The notes beneath the pieces are model-generated. The model was not told where the DNA came from and did not search any database. It saw only the letters and a list, made by a program, of their open reading frames with translations. 64,000 nucleotides of DNA from Zychaea mexicana (lineage: Eukaryota; Mucoromycota; Mucoromycetes; Mucorales; Lichtheimiaceae), in the NCBI RefSeq assembly GCF_025766255.1, contig NW_026516695.1, positions 1 to 64,000 of the forward strand. The letters are read 5' to 3'. This document shows positions 12,414 to 25,363 of this stretch, piece after piece. The translations under genes and the position numbers were made by a program. Each line of letters begins with the position of its first letter. Position 1 is the first letter of the stretch.

Positions 12414-15400
12414 TTTTTGGCATTTCATTATGGACCGGGAACTGAGGGCCGTAGCTAGTGTTGCATACTTACTAACAAACAACAGCTTTCTCTCTCTTTT
12501 CGCTCATCGACAATTATCCTCATGCTGCTTTTTTAGTCTGTTGTTGTGTTGATAGAACGTAAAATTTGTGCATAAACATCCGGACTTGATGGCTCGGCTG
12601 CATAACACATCGAGGTTGTTGAGTTGTTTTCCGACATCAACAAAAATGCATGAATCCATGTTAAACATTATTATATGATCTAGCAAACAGAAATCGGCCT
12701 CCTGTAGCACAGCGCAAGTGCTACGTCGTCCTACTAGAAATAAATAAAAAGTAAGAATATGGCCATCAGCATCACGACGCCAACACTATTGAGTGTCAAC
12801 AGCGTTACACACGCACACTTTGAAGATCAATCACTATTTAATATTTTGGAAGCGTATCAGACTTATACAAAAGCTGTGAGTGATGCTATATACTTTAAAG
12901 TTCATACTTCAATATTCCTACCGCTTTGTGCTGATTTTTTTGCCTCTGTATATTGAACGACTATTAAAGCATAATAATCGCTCGACGCGATGTAAGGCAG
13001 TTCTTTTTTAATCAATATAATATTTTCTCTTATACTGGATTTTCTAGTGGAAAGAAGAGAAATAATGCATGATATTCTGTACAGAGCAGCTTTTCGGATG
13101 GATATAATTTCGTCGGTAGAGAATAGCTGTTGCTATTTCACAGTCTTAAAAATTAGTGAAAGCTTTTCATATTGCAAATTAAAAATAAAAATGTTCAAAA
13201 GGACTATTCATTCTAGTAGCTCGAGCTCTTTCTCACTCAACGATTAACAGAGTCAACTCTAGTAGTAAGAACGACTCGCGTTGATACTGTCATGTTCTTC
13301 TTTCGGTATAGTTAGAGGATTTGATTTTTTTAAGTACAGCGATCCGTAACTATGGGCAGTTATAATTATACATCACGCAAAAGTGCATATGCATGATGTG
13401 GACCCGAGGCTTCCGCTGTCTCCTCGAAACAACAAGAATCCGGCCATTTTATGTAGAGCGTTGATAAAAAATTCTAAAAGTTGTGGAATGATCGGCATCA
13501 TACGTCCTAGTGTGCATTAAACTGAAACGTTTGCTGAGAAAGGTGCAGGTGGGCGTTGCTATTACTTCCTTTTTAAAACATGCGGCATTCTGAAGAACAG
13601 CGAACTTTGTAATCAAGTGCTCAAGCCAACTTTTTGTTTTAATGGCTGTGGGACTATCCAGAACCATGGTGCTTTGAGCTAAAGACAAAAAACTTCAAAG
13701 AAACAGCTACTCATCATTATTATCGAGTGTTGACGGGGATCAGAAGTGTGCAGTAGAGGCAAAGAAAATTTAGTTGTAGTAGAATAGTAGGGCAAGATCA
13801 TGGTTTGCATCAGTCACCGATATGTGTAAACAGTGAAAGAAAACAAGCACCATTCTACTTTTAATTGGTAGATTGCTATACGCGTCATATACAATCAGAA
13901 ACTATCAGAAACTATCAGATACTATACAAACAATTGCTACACAGTGCAATATATATTGAAAGCAGCCGATTCAACGTCTTTCACACTCCAGAACATTCTA
14001 TGCCCCCTTACGTTCGTATTAGAATATAATATATCATCGCATTTAATCGATCGCGCAAATCTATTTCCTGGTACATGCCTTTCTGAAGAACAAGAAGTTA
14101 ACACTTTTTGAAACAAAGAAATTGCAGCAGCAGCACTGTATCAATTATATCGTTGCTCTTGGGGCGATAATTTTCGATAGAGCGCATAATCTTAGAGAGA
14201 GAGAGATCCCCTGCATTTGTCAGGGGAAGGCCTTAATTATCTTTCGCGGAGTTAAAGCGAGACAAGTTAGTAAATGTGTATTACTGTAGATACGACGACA
14301 TGATGTCTGTTTCTGACGATGCATCACTCTAACTTTAGATCAAAGCCGGTAGCTCCTACGTTGCTAGCTATACAAAAAATTACTTTTTCGCTTTAATTTA
14401 TCAAGGGGGAAAAAGTACACTGAAATGCAAGGTGTTATTTCAGCAGTATCGAAACTCTTTTTCTTCAATATCAGTGCCGTATGTACCTTTAAAAAAGGTG
14501 ACGCCTTCTAATTAATGGAAGTACACAGATCTGGGTGTATCGTTGCTATTCATAAAACTGTTGTTATTGTCAATGTATGATCAGTTACACCTTATTGCAC
14601 TCAAATTTCTGATGTCTTTCTTTGGCTTATTTATCAGCATCAGCCTTTCGAAGGCATTCACCGCATGTGGTACAATTATCAAGCTTATTGTGATGCTTAT
14701 GAAGACTTGGACGGGTATCATTGTTTCAATGAGGAGAAGCAAAATACTTTTGTTGGAAAGCGTGGTATAAATATCAGAGCAGACAGGAGGGACTAGTAAA
14801 TGATGAGCTCATTAGCAATAACGATAAAATACGAGGAGACAATAGAATAGACACGTTCCCTAGAAACTTCTTCAATAAAAATCCAAACGCCATTTTATTC
14901 AAAATTATTTTAAACTACCTCTTTTTATACTAAACACAGCCGTTATGGGTTTCATATGCTACTGTTATTGTATGTTGATCCACGATGTGTCAGGTATGAA
15001 CAAAACTGAACAACGGAGGGTTGCAGAGTATTCTAGCTGCAACTCATTTTTAAATCAGCAAAAAGTTCAGAGCGTCAAAGTAAAGAAGGTATACCATCTA
15101 TTCAAGTGAAATACAATGTTTTTGGAACAATTGTTTGCAATGTGTGTATCACCCATTAAATGAGCATTTGCTATTAGAAAATAGCTTGGACAAGTTGTCA
15201 TCACATCTCGTGGCAAAGAAGAAGAAGAGTATGAGACCCTGTGCGTAGTATGAATAGTTACTGTAGTATACAAAACCAATCAGTAAGATGAACTACTGAC
15301 TACATCATTCTTTTGTTCTCACTTATTCAGCCCATCTCCCCTCATGTTCCATCTGAGATATATCATATACTAAAAACAACTGTAATGTATGCAGATGCAC

Positions 15401-17621
15401 ATCAACAGACACGGCCTCAACCGAAGCACAAAAGTCATTGCATTGTTCATATGACAATGTGCTACCATGACTGAATCTTTTGTGCATAGATATGTACATG
15501 TTTGCCTTCATTGATCCGTGTCCAATCAACAGCATTACTGCAACACTTCAGCATCGTTTTCTTCATCGGTCTTCAACAAGTGCAAAGAACCTGAATTTTT
15601 TGAATCGTTGGTTACTATTCGCCCGTTCTTGGAAGCTCATCTAGCACGGATGGTCTAAATTATGTTGTTTTACTGCGACCTCACTTCTTTTAGTAGATAC
15701 TGTATATACCAACAGCAGACAAACCTGGTGGCCCAAGTACCCGCTCGGTCTAGAGCCGCTCTTATGCTTTTTCCTTTGAGCACCGCAGTATTGATAAGCA
15801 AAGCAGTATAAACGAGTGCCGAACGTCATGTCAAAACCATCGGTCAATATGCACTTTCGAATCGGTGGTTATAAGTAGTCAGCATTAGATGTTATTTCCC
15901 GGGATTAAATGCTTGCCTTTGAAATGATGTGGCATTTGTGTATTAGAACGAAAGTCATGCTATTATTGTTTTCTCTTTGTCTTGATATTAAGGCCCTTAA
16001 TTTGGGGAGCGCGTACTATCATAACTTTTGTATGCTGTCTGAAGAGACGATGATACATAACGGTCTTGAAACAGCTTCATGTAATACTACAAACTTTGTT
16101 TTTTCAGCTGATATTTTCTAAAGTGGAAAAGTAACAATGGTTCGCATCACCACCATGATCAGCACCGTATCAATCGGATACGGCATAAGCTACAGATGAA
16201 AAGGATATGTAGTGATTAGTTGCTCATGATACAAAAGAAACAAAGCCGCTCACGAGAGAAAATAAATTAAGCGGTTATTCACTTCATGTATAATCAGACT
16301 GGCAGCCGTGTTTACCGTTATTTCCTAAAAGGCGCAGTAATCGTGAATTTGGCTACATAAAGTACAGCAGGGATAACCATGTCTTTATCATTGGCGTGCG
16401 GCAAGTAGAACCTTCCTGCCTACTGCCAGTAGCCAAAGCTACATGTTTTAATTAAAACAAAAATTTGTCTATATGTAGGACATATAATATAGCGCATACG
16501 CACCATTTCTCAAACAAGATATATGTACAAAAACAGTGCTTATTGTAGTCGATTCTTACTAGCTGGCTTGGCGGGAGCACGGTGTATGAAACGAGAAACA
16601 AGCATCATGTGTCACCTATTTTGTGTGACATTGATTAGGCATGTTTTTGCTTCATTGATAGAATAAACGCTGTACCCTCATTTCGCTTTTTCCTCGCGCG
16701 CACAAAGACAGTGGGATGCTAGTAGGTCGCTCTTCAACATTGTAGCATAGCATATGGCAACGATGTATGCAGTAGTTGTAACCAAACAAAGGAAGGTAGA
16801 TGGTAACTACAACATCTTCTTACAATAATGCTTTTCACCCTTCTAGCAGTAGCTGATTGATAATTTGGCTGTTGATTAGAAAAATCAGAAACGGGAGTAA
16901 AAAAGCGCAATATATGTAAAGTTATACTACATTGAGGTTTCTGGGTGGTGACAGAGAACAGAAAATGCTCTTCTTCGTTATTGCTATTGTGTAAATGTCA
17001 GTTGATAAACACAGCAAAAGCAGCGAGATACAAAAACACTGAACTAGCTGTAGGGCATCAGATTCATCATTGTAGATATGCATAAATTAGTAATTACTGT
17101 GCGAGAATCTAATGTGTGGTGGATGACTTGAGAGCTATTTAGCCTGTTCAATATATGTCAATTTCCGGCAGGGCATAGTACTGTATGGTGAATTGGCTTA
17201 CAAAAAGCGGGGGATCGGCTTGCACGTACCACAAAAACTTAAAAAAAAAACAATACTTTCAACGGCGTGATTGTTGGTCTTGATAATAGTCCATTCATTA
17301 TCCAGTAAATAAATAATGTAGCTTCACTTGTCAATATACTCAGTATTTGCACCAGTACGTCTATTCACAAATGTAACAGAAACAGAAAGATCGGAAGCAG
17401 TGCAGAAGACAGAAAAACCGTTTTTCATTTCTCGCTCGCAAAGAGGGAACGGGTGTTCCGGAAAAGATGGAAAAGGCAAGTGAGCAGAGACCACTTTTGA
17501 AACGCAGCCCACTTTTTCGTGAAAGTCAAAAAAAAGTTGGGGTAATAGGGATTAAACCCTCTCGTTCAACTCTTTTCTCATTGCTCATTTTCTCGTTCTC
17601 TGATTTTTATACACCATCTAT
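12414..17621. other. Gene-poor region of about 5.2 kb
   Basis: I find no gene with a supported exon chain. One open stretch, about 14612-14769 on the plus strand, includes HRMWYNYQAYCDAYEDLDGY and reads like a decayed coding fragment of unknown family. Otherwise the sequence is AT-rich with scattered short frames. Confidence 0.5.
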
Positions 17622-19079
17622 ATGCTTTTTCCGGTGTACTTTGTGTATTTTCTTATAATTTTAACCGTAATTACAGTGGGCTTATCGGCATTACTGTACA
17701 TATACCAATGCGATATACTTTACGCCGGATTCTTTCCTCCAGGGTCGAGATCAGCAGTAAGTTACCTCAACATCAACTGTTGAAGTTTTGCCACCACCCC
17801 ACCTGTTTTCTTACGTCAGCGAAAAATAGGTCGCACGACCAGGACAGTACGGGTTGCCGGACAAGGAGGAAATACTAGTTACAAAAGACGGTGTACGACT
17901 GCGAAGTTATGTACTGATACAGTATGGGGATAACGTTGCAATACAATCGCCAACAGTGCTGTGTCTTCATGTAAGTCAAAATTGCCTTCTAGAGAGAAGA
18001 AGCTTTGATTGACTAAAACTGAAATGATGTGTATAGGCACATACGGGCAATATGGTAACAATCTTGCTATATGTTTGAGGACTGAGATGGATCCGGGAAA
18101 TAGGCAAAATGGTCGCTCAATGCAAAACTATGAATAGGGTCATCGATTACCAATTGCGCAAGTACTTTACAAACGGCTCGGCTACAATGTCGTCATGCTA
18201 TCGTATCGAGGGTACTGCAGACAATTTTTGGTGATAAAGAGGATCGTTAGAAAGAAAGAGAGAGGCATATATTATATTCGATTGTGGTACCAATAACCCG
18301 TATTTAGGTACGGATTAAGTGAAGGCAATGCAACGGAGAAGGGCCTGCAAATTGATGCTCAGGTAAGAAAAATTGCGGATGTGAGAAAATGTCCCCAATC
18401 TCAATTCACTTTCTAACCCCAAATCAAATTTTCCTTTTAGACGGCACTCGATTATATCAAACGACATCCCATTCTCAAACATACCAAACTGGTTGCCTAT
18501 GGCCAGTCCTTAGGAGGCGCTGTCGCCACTCATCTTGTTGCTCGGAACGAGGACAAATTCGATGCCATGATCATTGAAAATACCTTCCTCAGCATCGTAA
18601 GTAAACTTGCATCTTTGAACGACAAGGTCGAATGTGTTTGTTTGTTGTCCATGTTTCAGAATTAGTTCCCCTTCGCCCCCAACTGTTTTTTTTTCTTTGA
18701 CAGCACCTACCAAAGAGAAAATTCCTGCAGAAATAACTCAACCAAAGGCGTGACTAACTCAAAATTTTTTTATCCTTAGCCATTGCTGATTCCCCATATC
18801 TTTCCGCCCATGCGACACCTTGTCTACCTATGCCATCAGAAATGGCGATCCTATAAAACAATCCAGTTCATACGGCGGGTGCCAATACTGTTTTTATCCA
18901 GCTTAAAAGACGAGTTAGTACCGCCGTTCCACATGGCCAAGTTGCACAAAGCCGCCGAAACGAGTGGTGGCAAGGTATGGCGCGATTTTGAGAATGGCAC
19001 CCACAATGATACGTGCATGCAGGACGGATACTTTGAGGCCATTGGTGAATTCATTCGCGACCATGTCTGGGAAGCATAG
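17622..19079 (+). CDS. BEM46: BEM46/ABHD13-type alpha/beta hydrolase
   Basis: This is a membrane-anchored serine hydrolase of the BEM46 family, whose substrate is not established. Seven exons (17622-17756, 17830-17970, 18037-18054, 18138-18211, 18308-18362, 18441-18596, 18780-19079) sum to 879 nt, giving 292 aa, close to the family length. The start at 17622 gives an N-terminal membrane helix (about 4-27) running into YIYQCDILYAGFFPPGSR, as in relatives. The oxyanion region LHAHTGNMGHR is encoded across an 18-nt micro-exon (AHTGNM). The catalytic triad is S164 in GQSLGG, D237 in SSLKDELVPP and H268 in NGTHNDT. VMLSYRGYGLSEG is the conserved strand-turn before the nucleophile. An upstream ATG at 17467 was rejected because it is out of frame with the membrane helix. 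All residues expected for activity are present. Confidence 0.93.
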
Positions 19080-19587
19080 TGTTTGTTGGAGATACGAGCA
19101 TGCTCATCTCCTGCACTATCCAACCTCTTTCTCCTAAGCAACATACCTTACATTATTAACCTTTCTCTCGCTCATCTAACCTTCACTCCATTCAAAGCAA
19201 AAAATTTTGATTTATTATATCAACATCAGGTCTCCATTTCATCACTTACCCTTCTCCGTCATCACACATTCACGCGCACCCTCTTTCACACACATGCACA
19301 CTGTATACAATCTTTCTTCTTATTAATTTAAGTAACTCAAAGCAACACTCTCACGATAATGTTTAATTAATGATTAAAAAAGAAGTCTGTATGTTACTCC
19401 AAAGGCCCTAAAGTTGGTATTGTTTTTCACCCAAGAACGAATCAAAGCCCGATCATCAAACTGCTGCCAACCGAAAAGGGAAGTTTTCCGTGTTCCCGGA
19501 ACAGCCGTGTGTACCTTTTATATCACACACACTCTATCTCTCTCTCTTTCTCGCCACCTTTTCTTCCTGTGACCCCCTCTGCATATC
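19080..19587. other. Intergenic region and promoter of the acetyltransferase gene
   Basis: The first half is probably the BEM46 3' UTR. A TATA-like ttttatat near 19517 lies about 70 bp before the next ATG, with CT-rich sequence between. Confidence 0.45.
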
Positions 19588-20623
19588 ATGTCTTCTGCTT
19601 ACGGCAAAATTCCAAAGCCTGCTTCGACCGTCTCACTAGACAAAATTCTTCCTATTCGCAAGACCCTGCGTAATGGTGCTGAGGCCGTCTTGCAGGCTGT
19701 TGATCCCGAGAATGTTGAATTAGTTGAACAATTGCGTTCATTGTTCAATGGCGAATTGGAACGCGGGTAAAACTGACTGTTTCCTTTCTGCGACTACTAC
19801 CACCACTCTCCACTAAGTGTCAAAATTGGGCCGGTGAATGCTTTTAGTAGTTAACTAAATGGCTTTTTCCTTATCATCAATCATAGTTCGACCTATCCTC
19901 AAGAAGAACCCCTCACCGAGGCTCAGTTCGCTGATTACTTTTTGTCGTACGTTCTTGATTCATTCAAAAAAGTTTGAGATTCGGACTTTTTCTCGAATGC
20001 CTTTCGCATTGTTCACATTTAACTGATTTGGAATGTTTTGTTAGATACGACGCCTTTGTATTGACCAAGGATGGTCCCATCGAAAAGGGACAATCGTACA
20101 ATTACGAAGATAAGGTCTTGGGGATGTACTACGTCAAGCCCAACTACCCCGGTCGCTGCTCTCATGTACGTTACATATCCCGCAAATGTTGATAATGGTT
20201 ATATAACTGACAGGGAATTTTTTTTCCCGCGATATGCGTAGATCTGTAATGCTGGTTTCTTTACCTCGGTTAATCACCGTGGTTACGGCTCTGGCGTTGC
20301 CATGGCAGAAACATACATGATCATTGGCCCTGCCCTTGGTTACAAGGCTTCTGTATTCAACCTAGTTTTTGCTAACAACGAAGCTTCGATCCGCATCTGG
20401 CGTCGTCTTGGTTTCCAAGAAGCTGGTCGTATTCCTGAAGCTGCAAGGTAAAAAAATTGTTTTGTTGTTACTCCGCATGATTTTTGCGCGGATTAAAGTT
20501 GTGCCATACAACATACAGAAAGGCTTAACACTCTTTCTATCTAGATTAACGAACAGCCCCAACCAGCTTGTCGATGCCATCATCTTTTATTATGATTTCA
20601 CAAAGAAGGCCATTGCAGCATAA
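19588..20623 (+). CDS. GNAT-family N-acetyltransferase, MPR1-like
   Basis: This enzyme would move an acetyl group from acetyl-CoA to a small amine or imino acid. Five exons (19588-19766, 19887-19946, 20045-20165, 20242-20447, 20545-20623) give 645 nt and 214 aa. The core reads GMYYVKPNYPGRCSH-ICNAGFFTSV, then NHRGYGSGVAMAETYM, in which RGYGSG is the acetyl-CoA loop (Q/RxxGxG), then FNLVFANNEASIRIWRRLGF, the classic C-terminal GNAT strand-helix. The pattern and length resemble the yeast MPR1 azetidine-2-carboxylate acetyltransferase group, known for detoxifying proline-related imino acids and for oxidative-stress tolerance. The substrate assignment is inference; another small-molecule GNAT is possible. 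Confidence 0.82.
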
Positions 20624-20942
20624 AGTATTGCCTAAGACGTTACATCTACTTTTTAATCTACTAACACTACTTCTGCTATTACAGTAATGTAGGAATTATA
20701 CATATTATATACATATCATTCAGCATATAGAGAAGAAGTTGATTGTACACACCACTGCACCATTTTTTGTACTTGTACTAATAAATAGAAAGAACCAAAG
20801 TACTGTATATAGCTGTATGTACGGAAAGGATTTCTTATATGATAGCAGCGCGTAGTGCTTTCGGGAGACTTCGTGGCTCGATTGGTGTTCTTCTGAACTT
20901 TACAAATGGGATACTAGCTGATCGTCAGTACTCCTGTCAATA
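20624..20942. other. 3' region before the transposon
   Basis: This is AT-rich sequence, likely the 3' UTR of the acetyltransferase gene. I see no other feature up to the TA target site at 20943. Confidence 0.45.
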
Positions 20943-20944
20943 TA

Positions 20945-20991
20945 CAGGGTTTCAGGAAAGTGATGTCGCAACCAACAGAAATCAATGTCGC
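20945..20991 (+). repeat. Left terminal inverted repeat of the mariner-type element
   Basis: The 47-base left end pairs with 23742-23787 read on the minus strand. Subterminal tgtcgc motifs recur inward to about 21050. Confidence 0.75.
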
Positions 20992-21248
20992 AAGCAAAGT
21001 TTTTTGCTTCAAAATCAAATGTCACATTTTTTGTCGCATTTGTTGCTATTGATGTCCCCTTTTTATAGATGCGTTTTTTCTGAAATAAAACAATGCATGC
21101 AGTATTGTCGCTTTTATTTTCTAATCAATCCATTTAGAGGAGCATCAATTGTTGTTGTCGCGCATACTATTATACTGCATATTGACTGCATATCGTACTC
21201 CCCCCATCGCCGTGACCAAAAAGAGCATAGTTTAGGGCTTGTTTAGTT

Positions 21249-21274
21249 GTAAGAATCAGGTACCTGATTCTTAC
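21249..21274. repeat. Perfect 26-bp palindrome with a second imperfect copy
   Basis: The sequence gtaagaatcaggt is followed at once by its exact reverse complement, centred on GGTACC. An imperfect relative with a 2-base spacer lies at about 21294-21316. The pair sits inside the outer transposon. Confidence 0.8.
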
Positions 21275-21735
21275 GGAAGAAAAGTTTTGACCAAGAATCA
21301 GGTAGTACCTGATTCCTCTGCTGTTTGCCCAGTGTTATTGAGCTTTTATTAGAGTTCACTTTTTGGCGATCATAAAAGGGATGCACCATAGTATCATCTG
21401 CATTACCACCATACGCCATGCCAAGGACAAGTGTAGCAATAATGATACCATACGGGTTCATAAGAAGCATTAGGTTCCAATACACGTGACAACAGCACCA
21501 TAAAAGATATGAAGAGAAGGAGACAATCTTATACAATCCCTGACATTTTACCTGCTGCCTAGTCTGAGAAATCATGATAGGGTCACGTGGGACTCTATAT
21601 AGACGGTAGTCATCTACACCTATATACAGATGCTCACTGTCATCCAGAGTTTTTTCGGCTCCATCCTTGCCTTATCGTGCTTTGTAAACTTCTCTGATTC
21701 ATGCATCTGTGTTGAAGACTTTAAGCTCAATCTCA

Positions 21736-23067
21736 CTAGGGATCCGCATCAGAATCGAATCGAATAGGAGTCGTCAAAACTCGAGACGATTCCGACCAAG
21801 AATCGTCTCAGAATCGTCTCAGCTTTGGTTGCATAGTATCGAAGAATCGGTCCTTTTCTATATTCTATGATTTCAGTAATTTGCATAATGTAGAACGTTT
21901 ATTTATATATCGCTAAAATACAGTTGAAACTAGCTCCTTTCTTTAAAGGCGACTTCCACACTTAATTCGTGTTTTCATTTATACCAGATAATATATGAAA
22001 GGAAGGGGACGAGAAACAAAGAGAAAACGGTGCAAAAAGAAAAAGGTTAACAGAGGAAGAAGAGACAAAATGCTATTCTAAACGCCGAAATCTAAAGAGA
22101 GCCATGAATGCAGAAGCATTAGCCTTTGAATTGACTCTGGCTTCAATAGATTACGGGTATGGGGGAGCAAGAGGCGGCTTAGTGAGAAGCAGCGTTTGGA
22201 TGGCGTTGAAGTAACTGTGACGCACATCATTACTTCTTCCTCTACAATGCTACTCACAATGTATTTTTCTCCATGACGTACTACTTTACTAGATTTAGCA
22301 TGGCTTCTCGATCAGTTGGATCAAGTTTGTGCATTCCATCCGATATTGCGCAATCAGGGGCCATTAAGAGAATTATCTTACTCATTCACCCTTTGCCTTT
22401 CATGAGACACCATACACGCGTAGAGACAAAGTAGCTGTGTGTACTACCGGTTGTGGTTCAATTCCTCCAATATAATATGATCTCATTGCTTCACGGTTCG
22501 TCACCCTCACAGCGCTTTTTTTCATGACGTACTACTATGAGATTTATGTTGCCATTTTCAATTGACCCATCGAATAAGTTTGCACAATTCGGGCATGGTG
22601 CATTTCTGTTATTCGCTTCCTCCCTTACCTTCTATCAGACATGAAATGCACGCGCATGTGCAGCCATACATAATACGTGTTGTAGTATTTTTTCCTACAC
22701 TTAGAAAACGATATCTTACTCTAAATACTATCCATCCTTTTAATTTTGAAATGCAATTTGATTCTTTAATAGTGGAATGTTACAGCTCTTTGGAAGTAGT
22801 TTATATGTTGCTTTTTCGAGCTGGCTATTCGTACCCGGCATTGAAATCTTCTTTCTTTCCAAATAGCGTTCATATTCATTATTATATTTAGCTACATTTT
22901 GTCTATAATCGAAGATACAGATTTTTTTTCTCTTTCATATGATATATCCGATTCGATTCTTCGATTCTACCGATTCTTACCGAGACGATTCGATTCGATT
23001 CCTCACTTGGACTGTACCGATTCGATTCCCTTAAAGAATCGGTAGGAATCGTCTTGTGCGGAACCCT
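21736..23067. mobile_element. Nested non-autonomous inverted-repeat element
   Basis: The left end AGGGATCCGCATCAGAATCG (from about 21737) matches the right end read on the minus strand, AGGGTTCCGCACAAGACGAT (ending about 23066). Both ends are followed inward by clusters of gaatcg units. No coding sequence is recognisable between them, so this looks like a MITE-like, about 1.3-kb passenger that landed in the outer transposon. No clear target duplication survives. Confidence 0.55.
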
Positions 23068-23400
23068 GCTGGAAATATGAGCACTGGAACTGTTACAGGT
23101 CACTGGATCAGCTTTTTTAAGAAAAAATTAGATGCGATGGATAGATATCCACACACGAATGGGCGTCAATTTGATTATGGACAATGCCCCAATTTACACT
23201 TCCAAAGATATTGCAAAACATGTTGAGTATCGTGGTATATCGTTCTTCATATTCTCCTGAGCTCAATTTAATAGAACAATTTGATCTGTCGCAAATAGCA
23301 AGATTAGACGCCAACGATTCTTACAGCAAGGACCTTGTCGACAAGAATCCGTGAAGCATGTAATAACGTAAAATCAACGGCTTTCATTGCGTTCATTTCT
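23068..23400 (+). pseudogene. DDE transposase remnant (C-terminal part)
   Basis: In shifting frames the stretch reads GTVTGHWISFFKK, then GVNLIMDNAPIYTSKDIAKH, then VEYRGISFFIFSPELNLIEQ, then TRIREACNNVKS. This matches the IMDNAPIH ... YSPELNPIEQFW core of Tc1/mariner-type DDE transposases, including the second catalytic Asp (MDN) and the Glu of PIEQ. Frame breaks and in-frame stops show it is dead. The N-terminal half is not recognisable, and the nested element probably interrupted it. Confidence 0.65.
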
Positions 23401-23741
23401 TATCTACATACATGTTCAAATAAGTGTCATAGAAAAGAGAGCCTGTAAGCTCCTTTCCGCAACAGACCTCCAAAATACTTGTAAGTATAAAAGTCAAGTA
23501 AAAATTTTCTTTTCTCTATCTATAGGTAAAGCATTAAAACCTTATGAAACTAATGTTCAAATGGTTATCATTGACAGCTTATTCCAACATTCGCAAAGCT
23601 GCATCTATAAAAAGGGGACATCAATAACAACAACTAGACAAGCTTATTAAATAGTACGACATTTGATTTCCAAGCAAACGACTTTGATTTTACAACATGT
23701 GAAATTAACTTTGCCGCCAAGCGATATTGATTTATTGGCTA

Positions 23742-23787
23742 GCGACATTGATTTCATTTTGCTGCGAAATTATTTTTGAAAACCCTG
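23742..23787 (-). repeat. Right terminal inverted repeat of the mariner-type element
   Basis: This is the inverted partner of 20945-20991, ending aaaaccctg before the TA duplication. Confidence 0.75.
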
Positions 23788-23789
23788 TA

Positions 23790-25363
23790 CATAGCACTTT
23801 GTGCGTAAAAAAACGTACTTTTTATTGTGTTCGCATCCAAATTCAGCTCCACTTGTAGCTTTTAAGCTGAATATGGTAGCAGAGAGTGTGTATGTGGGTG
23901 TGGGATAAGAGAAAGTGCCACTGTATTAACTCATTCTTTTAACATTATTTACTGCCATCTGTTTACCCAGGTTAGACGGGTGCTCTGAAGTTTATTAACA
24001 ATTGAAACACCAGCAGATCTGTAGCTTCTTTTTTATTATCATGTTTGGCTTATCGATAGAAAAAGAGAGATATTTTGTATGATTATTATACGCTCGAAGT
24101 CTAAAAGTACATAGAGAGACGTTTTCCACATAGCATCAGAGTCGATAATAAGTAATAATATATACTTGCTGAAAGCGATCTATCTATCAGTATCGTAATG
24201 ATTTACTTTGAATGAGGTTGCACCAGTTTTTTCGTTCAAGGTCACATGTTGTCCCGATGCTTTTATTATTCCAGGCACATGGTTTTTTTAGGGGCCTGCC
24301 ATACTAGATCAGTCCGGGTCAAAATTATCCCTGCCCTTGATTTTCCAGCTTTTAGGCAGTAATAAAATATACCGGTTGCCATCCATCATTAAGTGCGTTC
24401 TATTCCAGTGGATGAATCGATTACTTACTTCTTTTTAGATGGGTATCATAAGTTCACTCTTTTAGTGCTATTTTGTAAGTTTACTGAATGCTTTAAAGAC
24501 TATGAACCTTCTTCTATGAGTATATTTTTCTTATGGAGTAATTATCTGATGTCTGTCTGTTTGGCAGGGTCGTAGAGTTGTATAATGGAGACTGTATGAT
24601 CTGCTATCCTCACCATGAAAAAAAAAAGATCGCAACTGTATTTCAAAGAAGGAGCTACGCTGACTATAATCCGTTTCTGTGGTGACCCTCTCGCAACGAT
24701 GTGGGTCTTGTTCTTTTTTACTTAGAAGCTAGTAGGAGGAAAACCCAGCACTCCTACTTTGTTATCAATGTGTACTGACACGTTACAGAAGTAGTGCTAA
24801 TACTACACTTAGATATCGTCCTGATACCTAGACAGTGGTGGCTGCCGAACAAGATGACGTTGCTTACTGGAATAACTGCCGACATTGATTAGGATGAATG
24901 TTTTTGTGCTATTGAATTGGGACAACAACGAATGTATAAAGTGTATGAAAGTGAAACTTTCAATCAAGACACTTACCATAAGATACTTCAAATCAACCTT
25001 TACTTTTAAAAGTTGCAGAGAAAATATCGACAAGGACAGGTGTATTATGAGTCCTCTGGAGCGTATAAATACCTACTGAAATGTGCTGGATTTTTCTTAC
25101 ATTAACTAGCAACACCCTGACTAAAACCAGCAATTGTGTCTGCAAAGGCAATAGTGATCCATACAGATGTGCATACTAAATCCGGCACTATACCTATCAC
25201 TTTGAAAGGAATATTTGTTTATCTTTTTCAATAAGGGCAGGTATTGTTGACTAATAAATACAGTACACGACTGCAACTATATCATAAACTGTTGACGAGC
25301 ATTCATGAAAGCAAGATTTGGGTTCCCGACCTGTAACTCACGCTTTTTATCAACCCACAGAAT
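23790..25363. other. Intergenic region
   Basis: The region is AT-rich. Short open stretches around 24393-24575 and 24885-25079 show no family resemblance that I recognise. No long terminal repeat is evident in front of the Gag-protease gene. Confidence 0.45.

Larger units (their letters stand above)
20943..23789. mobile_element. Decayed Tc1/mariner-type DNA transposon with TA target duplication
   Basis: The ends are inverted copies: CAGGGTTTCAGGAAAGTGAT at 20945 onward, and on the minus strand CAGGGTTTTCAAAAATAATT ending at 23787. Both share GAAATCAATGTCGC about 33 bases in, and similarity continues inward for roughly 90 bases. Both ends are flanked by TA (20943-20944 and 23788-23789), the hallmark target duplication of the Tc1/mariner superfamily. 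A broken DDE transposase lies toward the right end, and a second inverted-repeat element is inserted in the middle. The element cannot be autonomous now. Confidence 0.75.

Noticed and set aside
17467..17658. Upstream ATG as the start of BEM46 (MEKASEQRPLLKRS)
   Set aside because: It is out of frame with the membrane helix that runs uninterrupted from the ATG at 17622, and no splice pair joins it in the right phase.
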